Shown: one piece after another, positions 5,448 to 11,690 of the stretch
How positions within the stretch are numbered: the first letter of the stretch is position 1
Layout: every line of letters starts with the position of its first letter
Source: Candidatus Ryanbacteria bacterium RIFCSPLOWO2_12_FULL_47_9c
GTDB lineage: Bacteria > Patescibacteriota > Minisyncoccia > Ryanbacterales > GWA2-47-10b
Length of the DNA stretch: 12,635 bases
NCBI GenBank assembly: GCA_001821795.1
Contig: MHOB01000006.1
Span: 2,225-14,859 of the forward strand
Reading direction: 5' to 3'
Position numbers and translations under genes: made by a program
Notes under the pieces: model-generated
Seen by the model: only the letters and a program-made list of their open reading frames with translations
The model's database searches: none
Told to the model about the DNA's origin: nothing

Positions 5448-6113
5448 ATGGCTGAAGCCCCAAAAACTCAAAAAACTCAAACACCTCCTCCTTCACCGCA
5501 AAAGAGATCAGGGCCAGATCAGGGCGATGAGTTTGATTTGGTTATTATTATTCTCATTATTATATTCCTTGTTCTTTCGTTCTCCGGTGCCGTTGTGGAG
5601 TCGTCCTACAATATTGCGCGGATTCCTTTTATCTATAATACGATTTTAGTTTTAAAAGTTATTTCGGGTTCAGTCGGGGTTTTAAGTCTCATCGGCATTG
5701 GTTATGTAGTTTCTCACTTGCGTCCATACCGTATTCATCATGGGGAAAGTGATAATTCATTCGCCTACGAAACTGCACTTCCGGAGACCAAATCGCACGC
5801 GTATGCTTATGAGTGGAACGCGCTTAAGAATCGTCTTGAAATGGCTTCTGATGCCGATGCGGCACTTATTATTATTGATGCGGACGCGCTCGCGGATAGG
5901 ATTCTTCAAGAAGCGGGACTTCCGGGAGAGACGATGGGGGATCGCTTGATCGCGCTTGGCGAGCAAAAGTTCAAAAATATTGATGACTTCTGGATGGCAC
6001 ATAAAGTCAGAAATCAAATTGCGCATGGAGGTACCGGAGGCGTTACTTATAGTGACGCACTTTACGCTCTTGAAAGATACGAAAGAGCGTTTAAGGAGCT
6101 CGATGTGATATAA
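5448..6113 (+). CDS. Two-pass membrane protein with C-terminal HEPN-like R-x4-H motif
   Basis: This 221-residue protein has a Pro/Gln/Lys-rich N-terminal tail (1-28), two hydrophobic segments (about 30-50 and 63-90), and a cytoplasmic helical domain of about 130 residues. Near its end is R188-NQIA-H193 followed by GG, an R-x4-H motif of the kind found in HEPN domains, including non-toxic DUF4145-like members as well as RNases. The flanking residues fit a four-helix HEPN arrangement: a helix before at 166-175 and a long final helix at 201-218. Whether it cuts RNA is unknown; in this setting it may be a scaffold. It sits 3 nt after the anchored protein gene and 7 nt before the ATPase gene, whose promoter uses its TAA stop codon. 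The three-gene order indicates one complex at the membrane. Confidence 0.72.
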   Translation: MAEAPKTQKTQTPPPSPQKRSGPDQGDEFDLVIIILIIIFLVLSFSGAVVESSYNIARIPFIYNTILVLKVISGSVGVLSLIGIGYVVSHLRPYRIHHGESDNSFAYETALPETKSHAYAYEWNALKNRLEMASDADAALIIIDADALADRILQEAGLPGETMGDRLIALGEQKFKNIDDFWMAHKVRNQIAHGGTGGVTYSDALYALERYERAFKELDVI

Positions 6114-6114
6114 T
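6106..6114 (+). promoter_or_regulatory. Perfect extended -10 promoter for the ATPase gene
   Basis: TG-A-TATAAT at 6106-6114 is a perfect extended -10 box, and CAAAGC separates it from the ATG at 6121, so a leaderless mRNA is predicted. The TAA stop codon of the upstream gene (6111-6113) is inside the TATAAT. No -35 match is seen at the right distance. Confidence 0.6.
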
Positions 6115-6120
6115 CAAAGC

Positions 6121-7545
6121 ATGCCCAAGGAAGGCAAGCTTCATTTAATTAAATATGCGCCGCCGCCCTCGCGGCTGCCGATTTACCAGCGGGTTGATCC
6201 GCGGCTTGTTTCTTTTTTTGGCCGCACCAATTACGAGGCCGCACTCGAAGAGAAAAAATTTGTTTTTGGCATCAAGCGCGTCGACCGGCGGCGGCACATG
6301 TATGTCGTGGGCAAGAGCGGAGTTGGCAAAACGAAATTGCTGGAACTTTTGATTCGGCAGGATATTGCGTTCGGGCACGGGCTCTGCCTTATGGACCCGC
6401 ACGGCGACGTTGTGGACTCGGTGCTTGATTTTGTGCCCGAGGAGCGCATTGACGATGTGATCGTTATTGATCCGTCGGACACACAATATCCGGTATCGTT
6501 TAATCCGCTCGCAAATGTGCAGCCCGAGCTTAAGCATCAGGCGACGCAAGGATTGATTGAAGTGATGGAAAAACAATTCGGCGCAAACTGGACGCCGCGC
6601 CTCGAGCATGTGTTTCGCTTCACATGTCTCGCGCTTCTTGACTACCCACATGCGACAATGCGCGGCATGATCTCGATGCTGACCGATCGCAATTACCGCC
6701 AGAAAGTCGTGGAATATATCGAGGACGACATGGTCAAGCGCTTCTGGGCGATTGAGTTTGCGGACTGGTCTGAAAAATTTGATACCGATGCAATCATCCC
6801 GCTTGTAAACAAGCTCGGCCAGTTTATTTCAAACCCGCTTCTGCGCAATATTTTTGCGCAAAAAGAAAACAAGGTTGATATCGAGCAAATTATGAATACC
6901 AAAAAAATTCTTCTCATCAATCTTTCAAAAGGCAAGCTCGGCGAAGAAAATGCGAGCTTCTTCGGCTCGATGTTTATCACGAAGATTCATCAGGCGGGCA
7001 TGGCGCGCGCAGATATGCCCGAGAAAAATCGGACGGATTTCTATCTTTATGCCGACGAGTTTCATAATCTTGTGACCGATACGTTTGAAAACCTCTTTTC
7101 GGAATCAAGAAAATACGGCATTTGCAACACGGTTGCCCACCAATATACGGCCCAGCTCACGCCGCGCGTGCTCGCGACTGTTTTGGGAAATACCGGCTCA
7201 ATCGTAATTTTTCGTGTTGGCGGCGACGACGCCGTAAAACTTGAGGCCGAGATGACGCCGGTTTTTACCGCCAAAGACATGATCAACCTCGGCATGAAAG
7301 AGTTTTATATAAAAATGACGATTGACGGCGATACGTATGATCCTTTCTCTGCCGAGACGTTAAGCGTTTTACCGCCACCGCATGAATCACTTCGTGCAGA
7401 GATTATCGCCGCATCTCGCAAAAAATATGCGACACCCATCGAAATTGTAAAGCAAAAAATAAAAGAAGAAGAGCTGTTTATTTTCGGCGGAGAAGACAAG
7501 CGAATTTCGGGCAAACAAGAAAAAGCGCCGGAGCCGATTTTGTAA
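6121..7545 (+). CDS. VirD4/TraG-like conjugative-transfer ATPase (type IV secretion coupling-protein family)
   Basis: This 474-residue protein is a P-loop ATPase of the HerA/FtsK superfamily, VirD4/TraG-like branch. Walker A is GKSGVGKT (64-71), the following strand carries MDPHGD (91-96), Walker B is YLYADE (D312, E313), and the sensor-type segment AHQYTAQL lies at 339-346. Such ATPases form hexamers that move DNA or hand substrates to a secretion channel. Coupling proteins normally carry their own N-terminal membrane anchor; this one has none, and the two preceding genes encode membrane proteins that could supply it. There is no VirB4, VirB6, VirB8-10 or relaxase gene nearby. A terminator follows directly. 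GC content is uneven inside the gene (63% over 6361-6420, 37% over 6841-6900). The family is firm; DNA uptake, conjugation or chromosome handling are open alternatives. Confidence 0.88.
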   Translation: MPKEGKLHLIKYAPPPSRLPIYQRVDPRLVSFFGRTNYEAALEEKKFVFGIKRVDRRRHMYVVGKSGVGKTKLLELLIRQDIAFGHGLCLMDPHGDVVDSVLDFVPEERIDDVIVIDPSDTQYPVSFNPLANVQPELKHQATQGLIEVMEKQFGANWTPRLEHVFRFTCLALLDYPHATMRGMISMLTDRNYRQKVVEYIEDDMVKRFWAIEFADWSEKFDTDAIIPLVNKLGQFISNPLLRNIFAQKENKVDIEQIMNTKKILLINLSKGKLGEENASFFGSMFITKIHQAGMARADMPEKNRTDFYLYADEFHNLVTDTFENLFSESRKYGICNTVAHQYTAQLTPRVLATVLGNTGSIVIFRVGGDDAVKLEAEMTPVFTAKDMINLGMKEFYIKMTIDGDTYDPFSAETLSVLPPPHESLRAEIIAASRKKYATPIEIVKQKIKEEELFIFGGEDKRISGKQEKAPEPIL

Positions 7546-7558
7546 ATTTGAGAACCAT

Positions 7559-7585
7559 AAAAAGCCTCCTTTCGGCGGGCTTTTT
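7559..7585 (+). terminator. Intrinsic terminator after the ATPase gene
   Basis: AAAAAGCC (7559-7566) pairs with GGCTTTTT (7578-7585), extended by a U-G pair and two inner C-G pairs around a TTTC loop with one bulge. The stem ends in a T5 tract. It begins 13 nt after the stop codon and directly precedes the promoter of paralog A. Confidence 0.85.
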
Positions 7586-7589
7586 AATG

Positions 7590-7598
7590 TGTTAGAGT
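7590..7598 (+). promoter_or_regulatory. Extended -10 promoter for paralog A
   Basis: TG-T-TAGAGT at 7590-7598 is separated by GGACTT from the ATG at 7605. The geometry is identical to the boxes at 1173, 1947, 6106 and 11180. Any -35 contact would fall within the preceding terminator stem. Confidence 0.55.
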
Positions 7599-7604
7599 GG
7601 ACTT

Positions 7605-9377
7605 ATGAATACATCACAAAATAAAGTTTGCCAAAACTGTAAAAACGAATTCCACATAGAGCCCGAGGATTTTGAGTTTTACGCAAAAATAAAAGTCCCG
7701 CCACCGACATTTTGTCCGGATTGCCGGCTGCAGAGAAGAATGGCGTGGAGAAATGAGAGAAGTTTATATAAACGAACGTGCGATTTATGCAAGGGATCCG
7801 TAGTATCTATTTACTCGCCCGATAAGCCACATATAGTTTATTGCGATAATTGTTTCCATGGCGATGGGTGGGATCCATTATCTTATGGCATGGACGTAGA
7901 TTTTTCTCGGCCGTTTCTCGATCAATACAGAGAGCTCCAGCTAAAAGTCCCGCGCCTATATGCTTTCGTGTTTAATAATGTAAACAGCGAGTATGTCAAT
8001 GGCGCTGCATTTAATAAAAACTGCTATCTCATATTCGTGAGCGATCACAATGAAGAGAGCATGTATTCGTACTCGATTTTTAACTGCAAGAATATGCTTG
8101 ATAGTCTCAACTGTAGCGAGTCGGAGTTGTGTTACGAGTCGGTAACATGTAAGAAATGCTATCGTGTGTACTATTCTCAAGATTGCAATGATTCGCAGAA
8201 TCTTTATTTTTGCAAGAACTGCGTGAATTGCCATGATTGCGTAGGGTCCGTAAATCTCCGCAATGCACAATACGTAATTTTCAATAAACAATATTCAAAA
8301 GACGAGTATTTTAAAGCGCTTAAAGAATTGGGGCTTGAGTCGCGCAATTCTCTTGCTGAATTGAAAAGTAAGGCGCGAGACTCGTGGCCTCGTTTTATCT
8401 CGAAATATATTCACGGGCTTCAAAACAAAGATGTGGTCGGCGACTATATATTTAATTCAAAAAATGTTGTACGGGGCTTTGACTCGGAACTTCTTGAAGA
8501 TTCTCGCTATATCAATTTTGGCAACAAAGCCAAGGATTGCTACGACGGATATGTGGTGGTAGACAACTGTGAGCTTTCCTATGAAGTTACAAGCGCAATC
8601 GCACTCCAAAATGTAAAGGCAAGTTACTGCGTATGGCATGATTTTAATGTGCAATATTCGGATACGTGTGAAAATTCCAACAATCTTTTTGGTTGTGTGA
8701 GTCTCCGAAAAAAAGAGTATTGCATTTTAAATAAACAATATACAAAAGAAGAGTACGAGCGTCTCTTGCCGAAGATTATTGATCATATGAATGCCATACC
8801 ATTCAAGGATGCAAAAGGACGGATATACAAATATGGCGAATTTTTCCCTGTTGAGTTAAGCCCGTTTGCTTACAACGAGACCGCTGCGCAGGAACACTTT
8901 GCGCGGGACGAGCAAATGGCCAAAGATGCCGGTTTTTTGTGGCGCGCGCAAGATGTAAAGAACCAGAAAGCGGAAATAAGTCCCGCTGAATTACCCGATA
9001 CGATAGCCGGTATTGGAGACGATATCGCAGGGAAGTCCATTGGTTGTGAGCATGAAGGAAAATGTAATGAACAATGCTCGCTCGCATTTCGAATAACTCC
9101 TGATGAGCTCGAGTTTTATAAAAAAATGAATATTCCTGTTCCAATGCTTTGCCAGAATTGCCGGCATTTCCAAAGACTTGCTCAAAAAAATCCGCTAAAA
9201 CTTTGGGATAGCAAGTGCATGTGTGCCGGCGCAAAAAGCGACAACGCTTCGTATACAAACGTGCAAGAGCATTTCCATAAAGCTGATCATTGCCCAAATG
9301 CATTTCAAACAACGTACTCTCCCGAACGACGAGAAATTATCTATTGTGAACAGTGTTATCAAACCGAAGTGGCGTAA
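7605..9377 (+). CDS. Paralog A: Cys-rich bookended zinc-ribbon-like protein, function unknown
   Basis: This 590-residue protein has about 35 cysteines. The N-terminal module (1-90) carries CxxC pairs at C9/C12, C37/C40, C59/C62 and C80/C83, typical of zinc ribbons. The C-terminal module (481-590) repeats the same layout: C487/C491, C516/C519, C538/C540, C581/C584. In both, the second pair is followed by CR..QR and the last pair is preceded by YSP and I(V/I)YC. Between them are two Cys-rich units ending in similar motifs (LRNAQYVIFNKQYSKDEY, 218-235; LRKKEYCILNKQYTKEEY, 367-384). There is no signal peptide or membrane segment, so it is probably cytoplasmic. I know this family from Patescibacteria only as uncharacterised; a CaiB/BaiF label sometimes attached to it has no support in this sequence. 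It is first in the paralog array, with its own promoter; B follows after 2 nt. Confidence 0.85.
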   Translation: MNTSQNKVCQNCKNEFHIEPEDFEFYAKIKVPPPTFCPDCRLQRRMAWRNERSLYKRTCDLCKGSVVSIYSPDKPHIVYCDNCFHGDGWDPLSYGMDVDFSRPFLDQYRELQLKVPRLYAFVFNNVNSEYVNGAAFNKNCYLIFVSDHNEESMYSYSIFNCKNMLDSLNCSESELCYESVTCKKCYRVYYSQDCNDSQNLYFCKNCVNCHDCVGSVNLRNAQYVIFNKQYSKDEYFKALKELGLESRNSLAELKSKARDSWPRFISKYIHGLQNKDVVGDYIFNSKNVVRGFDSELLEDSRYINFGNKAKDCYDGYVVVDNCELSYEVTSAIALQNVKASYCVWHDFNVQYSDTCENSNNLFGCVSLRKKEYCILNKQYTKEEYERLLPKIIDHMNAIPFKDAKGRIYKYGEFFPVELSPFAYNETAAQEHFARDEQMAKDAGFLWRAQDVKNQKAEISPAELPDTIAGIGDDIAGKSIGCEHEGKCNEQCSLAFRITPDELEFYKKMNIPVPMLCQNCRHFQRLAQKNPLKLWDSKCMCAGAKSDNASYTNVQEHFHKADHCPNAFQTTYSPERREIIYCEQCYQTEVA

Positions 9378-9379
9378 TT

Positions 9380-11167
9380 ATGAATGCTGAAACAAGAATC
9401 TGCCAAAACTGTCAGCAGAAATTCGTAATCGAACCCGAGGATTTTGGGTTTTATGAAAAAATTAAAGTACCTGCGCCGACGTTTTGTTGGTTATGTCGTG
9501 CGCAAAGACGTTTAGCTTTTCGTGGCGAAAGGCGGCTCTATAAACGCAAAAGTGATTTTTCTGGCAAAGAAATCCTTTCTATGTATGCTCCTGAAGCCAC
9601 GGTGAAGGTGTATGAAAAAGATATTTGGTTGTCTGATAGTTGGGATCCAATGAAATATGCGCGGGACGTTGATTTTTCAAAACCCTTCATCCAGCAGGTT
9701 GCCGAGCTTATTAGAGAGGCGCCTCTTAAAAATTTAAATATAGTTGGCAATGCCCCGAATAGTGAATATACCAACCACATCACTGATCCCAAAAATTCCT
9801 ACCTTGTATTTAATAGTAATCATCCGGAGGATTGCGGGTATTCCAATGGCATTACATTTTCTAAAGGTTGCTACGATGTATCGTATGCTGGAAAATCCGA
9901 ATGGTGTTATCAAGCATTTTGGATAAATTCTTGCGCGCATACAATATTTTCTTCCCACTGTGAGGGGTCGTATGACCTCATGTTTTGCAAAGATTGTGTC
10001 GGCTGTAATAATTGCATCGCCTCGGTTGGTTTGCGTAACAAGCAGTACCACATATTTAACGAACCTTACACAAAAGAAGAGTACGAAAAAAAACTAAAGG
10101 CGCTCGATTTGTCATCGTATAAAAATCTTCGAGAACTTGCCAAGAAAGCTCGCGCGTTTTGGTTAAAGTTTCCGAATAAATACATCATCGGCACTCATAA
10201 CAATACGGTAAGCGGCAATTATATTGAGCACTCGAAAAACGTAAAATATTCGTTTCTTGTTCGCGAAGGCGAAAATTTGAAATATTGTCAGTATGTTCAA
10301 GAGTTACCGGGCAGTAAGGATTGCTATGATTACTCAATTTGGGGCGATAATAATCGGTGGGTTTATGAGTGCTGTGCATGCGGAATCAATACGGCGAATA
10401 TTAAATCTTGCGTTTTCGTAATGATAGACGCGCATGATATCGAGTATTCATATGCATGCTCGAGCTCGTCCGATCTTTTTGGTTGTGTCGCATTGCAGAA
10501 AAAGCAATATTGTATTTTGAATAAACAGTACTCGAAAGAAGAATACAAAGATCTTGTGGAAAAGATCAAAAAACACATGGACGAGATGCCGTATGTCGAT
10601 AAGAGGGGATGTATATATAAGTACGGAGAGTTTTTTCCGGCTGAAATATCCCCATTTGCCTATAATGACTCCGTGGCCCAAGAATATTTCCCGCTTTCTA
10701 GGGAAGAAATTTTAGCCAATGGGTCTCAATGGAGCGAGCCGCTCGAGAGAGATTTGAAGATAACGCTATCTTACAAAGATTTGCCCGATAAGATTAATGA
10801 AGTAAAAGATTCTATAAAAGATGAAGTTATCGGTTGTGAGCACGAAGGCAAGTGTGAAGATGGATGTACAATAGCATTTCGTATTATTCCCGATGAACTT
10901 GATTTTTATCGAACAATGAAATTGCCGGTACCACGGCAATGCCCGAGTTGTCGTCATTGGCAAAGATTGCAGCAAAGAACGTCTTTCAGGATTTGGAAAC
11001 GAAAATGCCAGTGCACTGGCGTGGCAAGCGAGAATCAAATATATAAAAACACAGCCGAGCATGCTCACAAAGCTGCACATTGTCCCAACGAGTTTGAAAC
11101 CTCGTATGCACCAGAACGACCTGAAATCGTTTATTGTGAGCAGTGTTATCAAGCCGAAGTTGCATAG
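9380..11167 (+). CDS. Paralog B: Cys-rich bookended protein with reduced N-terminal metal site
   Basis: This 595-residue paralog of A has the same order: N-module (1-90), two repeat units (motifs at about 218-235 and 371-388) and C-module (486-595), ending YCEQCYQAEVA where A ends YCEQCYQTEVA. The N-module keeps C8/C11 and C36/C39, but the third and fourth pairs of A are replaced (KSDFSGK at 57-63, VYEKDIW at 77-83), so a four-Cys site is lost there. The C-module keeps C492/C496, C521/C524, C543/C545 and C586/C589. The ATG at 9380 is chosen, since it is 2 nt after A's stop and gives the same N-terminal start as paralogs A and C; an in-frame ATG at 9353 lies inside A. No Shine-Dalgarno site or promoter box is seen, so it is probably expressed with A by coupling. 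Confidence 0.84.
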   Translation: MNAETRICQNCQQKFVIEPEDFGFYEKIKVPAPTFCWLCRAQRRLAFRGERRLYKRKSDFSGKEILSMYAPEATVKVYEKDIWLSDSWDPMKYARDVDFSKPFIQQVAELIREAPLKNLNIVGNAPNSEYTNHITDPKNSYLVFNSNHPEDCGYSNGITFSKGCYDVSYAGKSEWCYQAFWINSCAHTIFSSHCEGSYDLMFCKDCVGCNNCIASVGLRNKQYHIFNEPYTKEEYEKKLKALDLSSYKNLRELAKKARAFWLKFPNKYIIGTHNNTVSGNYIEHSKNVKYSFLVREGENLKYCQYVQELPGSKDCYDYSIWGDNNRWVYECCACGINTANIKSCVFVMIDAHDIEYSYACSSSSDLFGCVALQKKQYCILNKQYSKEEYKDLVEKIKKHMDEMPYVDKRGCIYKYGEFFPAEISPFAYNDSVAQEYFPLSREEILANGSQWSEPLERDLKITLSYKDLPDKINEVKDSIKDEVIGCEHEGKCEDGCTIAFRIIPDELDFYRTMKLPVPRQCPSCRHWQRLQQRTSFRIWKRKCQCTGVASENQIYKNTAEHAHKAAHCPNEFETSYAPERPEIVYCEQCYQAEVA

Positions 11168-11179
11168 TATTTATATTTT

Positions 11180-11188
11180 TGTTAGCAT
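11180..11188 (+). promoter_or_regulatory. Extended -10 promoter for the toxin-antitoxin pair and paralog C
   Basis: TG-T-TAGCAT at 11180-11188 is separated by TTACTT from the ATG at 11195. A TTGCAT at 11160-11165, 17 nt upstream of the hexamer, is a partial -35 match. It would drive antitoxin, toxin and paralog C as one leaderless transcript. Confidence 0.55.
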
Positions 11189-11194
11189 TTACTT

Positions 11195-11419
11195 ATGGTA
11201 AGCAATGCTCTTATAGAAAAGTTGAATAAAGAAATTAGGGTACTGCGGCGGGATATTACCCAAATCAAAGAGGCGCTCGTAGATGTTAAGGGTGATGCAG
11301 AGGGTCAGTATCGTAGCGCATTTATAGCTAAAGTTCTCAAGCGTGTTCGGGAAAAATCACGTTATCGTTACCGCGGGAGCGAGTCATTCTTAAAGCATGT
11401 CCGCGCTAGCGCAAAATGA
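11195..11419 (+). CDS. Putative antitoxin of a RelE/ParE-type pair
   Basis: This 74-residue protein precedes and overlaps a RelE/ParE-like toxin gene, the usual place of the antitoxin. Residues 5-30 form a likely amphipathic helix or coiled coil (LIEKLNKEI, VLRRDITQIKEAL), which could dimerise. The rest is strongly basic (SRYRYRGSESFLKH near 55-68) and could wrap the toxin or touch RNA or DNA. I see no clear ribbon-helix-helix, Phd or HTH motif, so autoregulation is uncertain. An extended -10 box lies 6 nt before the ATG. The overlap of 23 nt with the toxin gene indicates coupled translation. The call rests mainly on context. Confidence 0.65.
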   Translation: MVSNALIEKLNKEIRVLRRDITQIKEALVDVKGDAEGQYRSAFIAKVLKRVREKSRYRYRGSESFLKHVRASAK

Positions 11420-11690
11420 AATTTTCTATGGTACTGGATTTCTCCGCGATGTTCAAAAACTCCAGCACGAGGCGCAGGAGAAACTAGCACAACTACTTGA
11501 TATTCTTATCGTCGACACTTTTGATTCACGCCTTCATACAAAGCCGCTCGGCGCACCGTTAAAAGGTAAGTATTCTTTCCGAATCACGCGCGACTGGCGC
11601 GTTGCTTTTGAATTTTCTGGACAGCATACAATTAAATTGCTTGTAGTAGATCACCGCAATCGGATTTACAAAAGACTAGCACGTCTATGA
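11397..11690 (+). CDS. RelE/ParE-superfamily toxin (type II toxin-antitoxin)
   Basis: This 97-residue protein has the RelE/ParE fold pattern: two N-terminal helices (about 13-40), then a strand meander with the hallmark LKGKYSFRITRDWRVAF (55-71) and IKLLVVDHRNRIY (79-91). The family includes ribosome-dependent mRNA endonucleases (RelE, YoeB, YafQ) and gyrase poisons (ParE). Basic residues K57, R62, R65, R68, H86 and R87 and Y91 are placed as in RelE-like RNases, so an mRNA-cleaving role is somewhat more likely than gyrase inhibition; this is inference. The ATG at 11397 overlaps the antitoxin gene. The TGA stop at 11688-11690 overlaps the ATG of paralog C (11687-11689). The gene looks intact. 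Confidence 0.82.
   Translation: MSALAQNEIFYGTGFLRDVQKLQHEAQEKLAQLLDILIVDTFDSRLHTKPLGAPLKGKYSFRITRDWRVAFEFSGQHTIKLLVVDHRNRIYKRLARL

Noticed and set aside
8803..9312. Minus-strand open frame of 169 codons inside paralog A.
   Set aside because: It is antisense to the conserved C-module of A. No promoter or ribosome site is seen and the family alignment supports the + strand.
9353..9379. Upstream ATG start for paralog B at 9353.
   Set aside because: It lies within the conserved end of paralog A. The ATG at 9380 gives the same N-terminus as C and A.
7605..11167. Transposase or insertion sequence explaining the duplicated genes.
   Set aside because: No transposase motif, terminal inverted repeats or target-site duplications were seen around the paralogs or the toxin-antitoxin pair.
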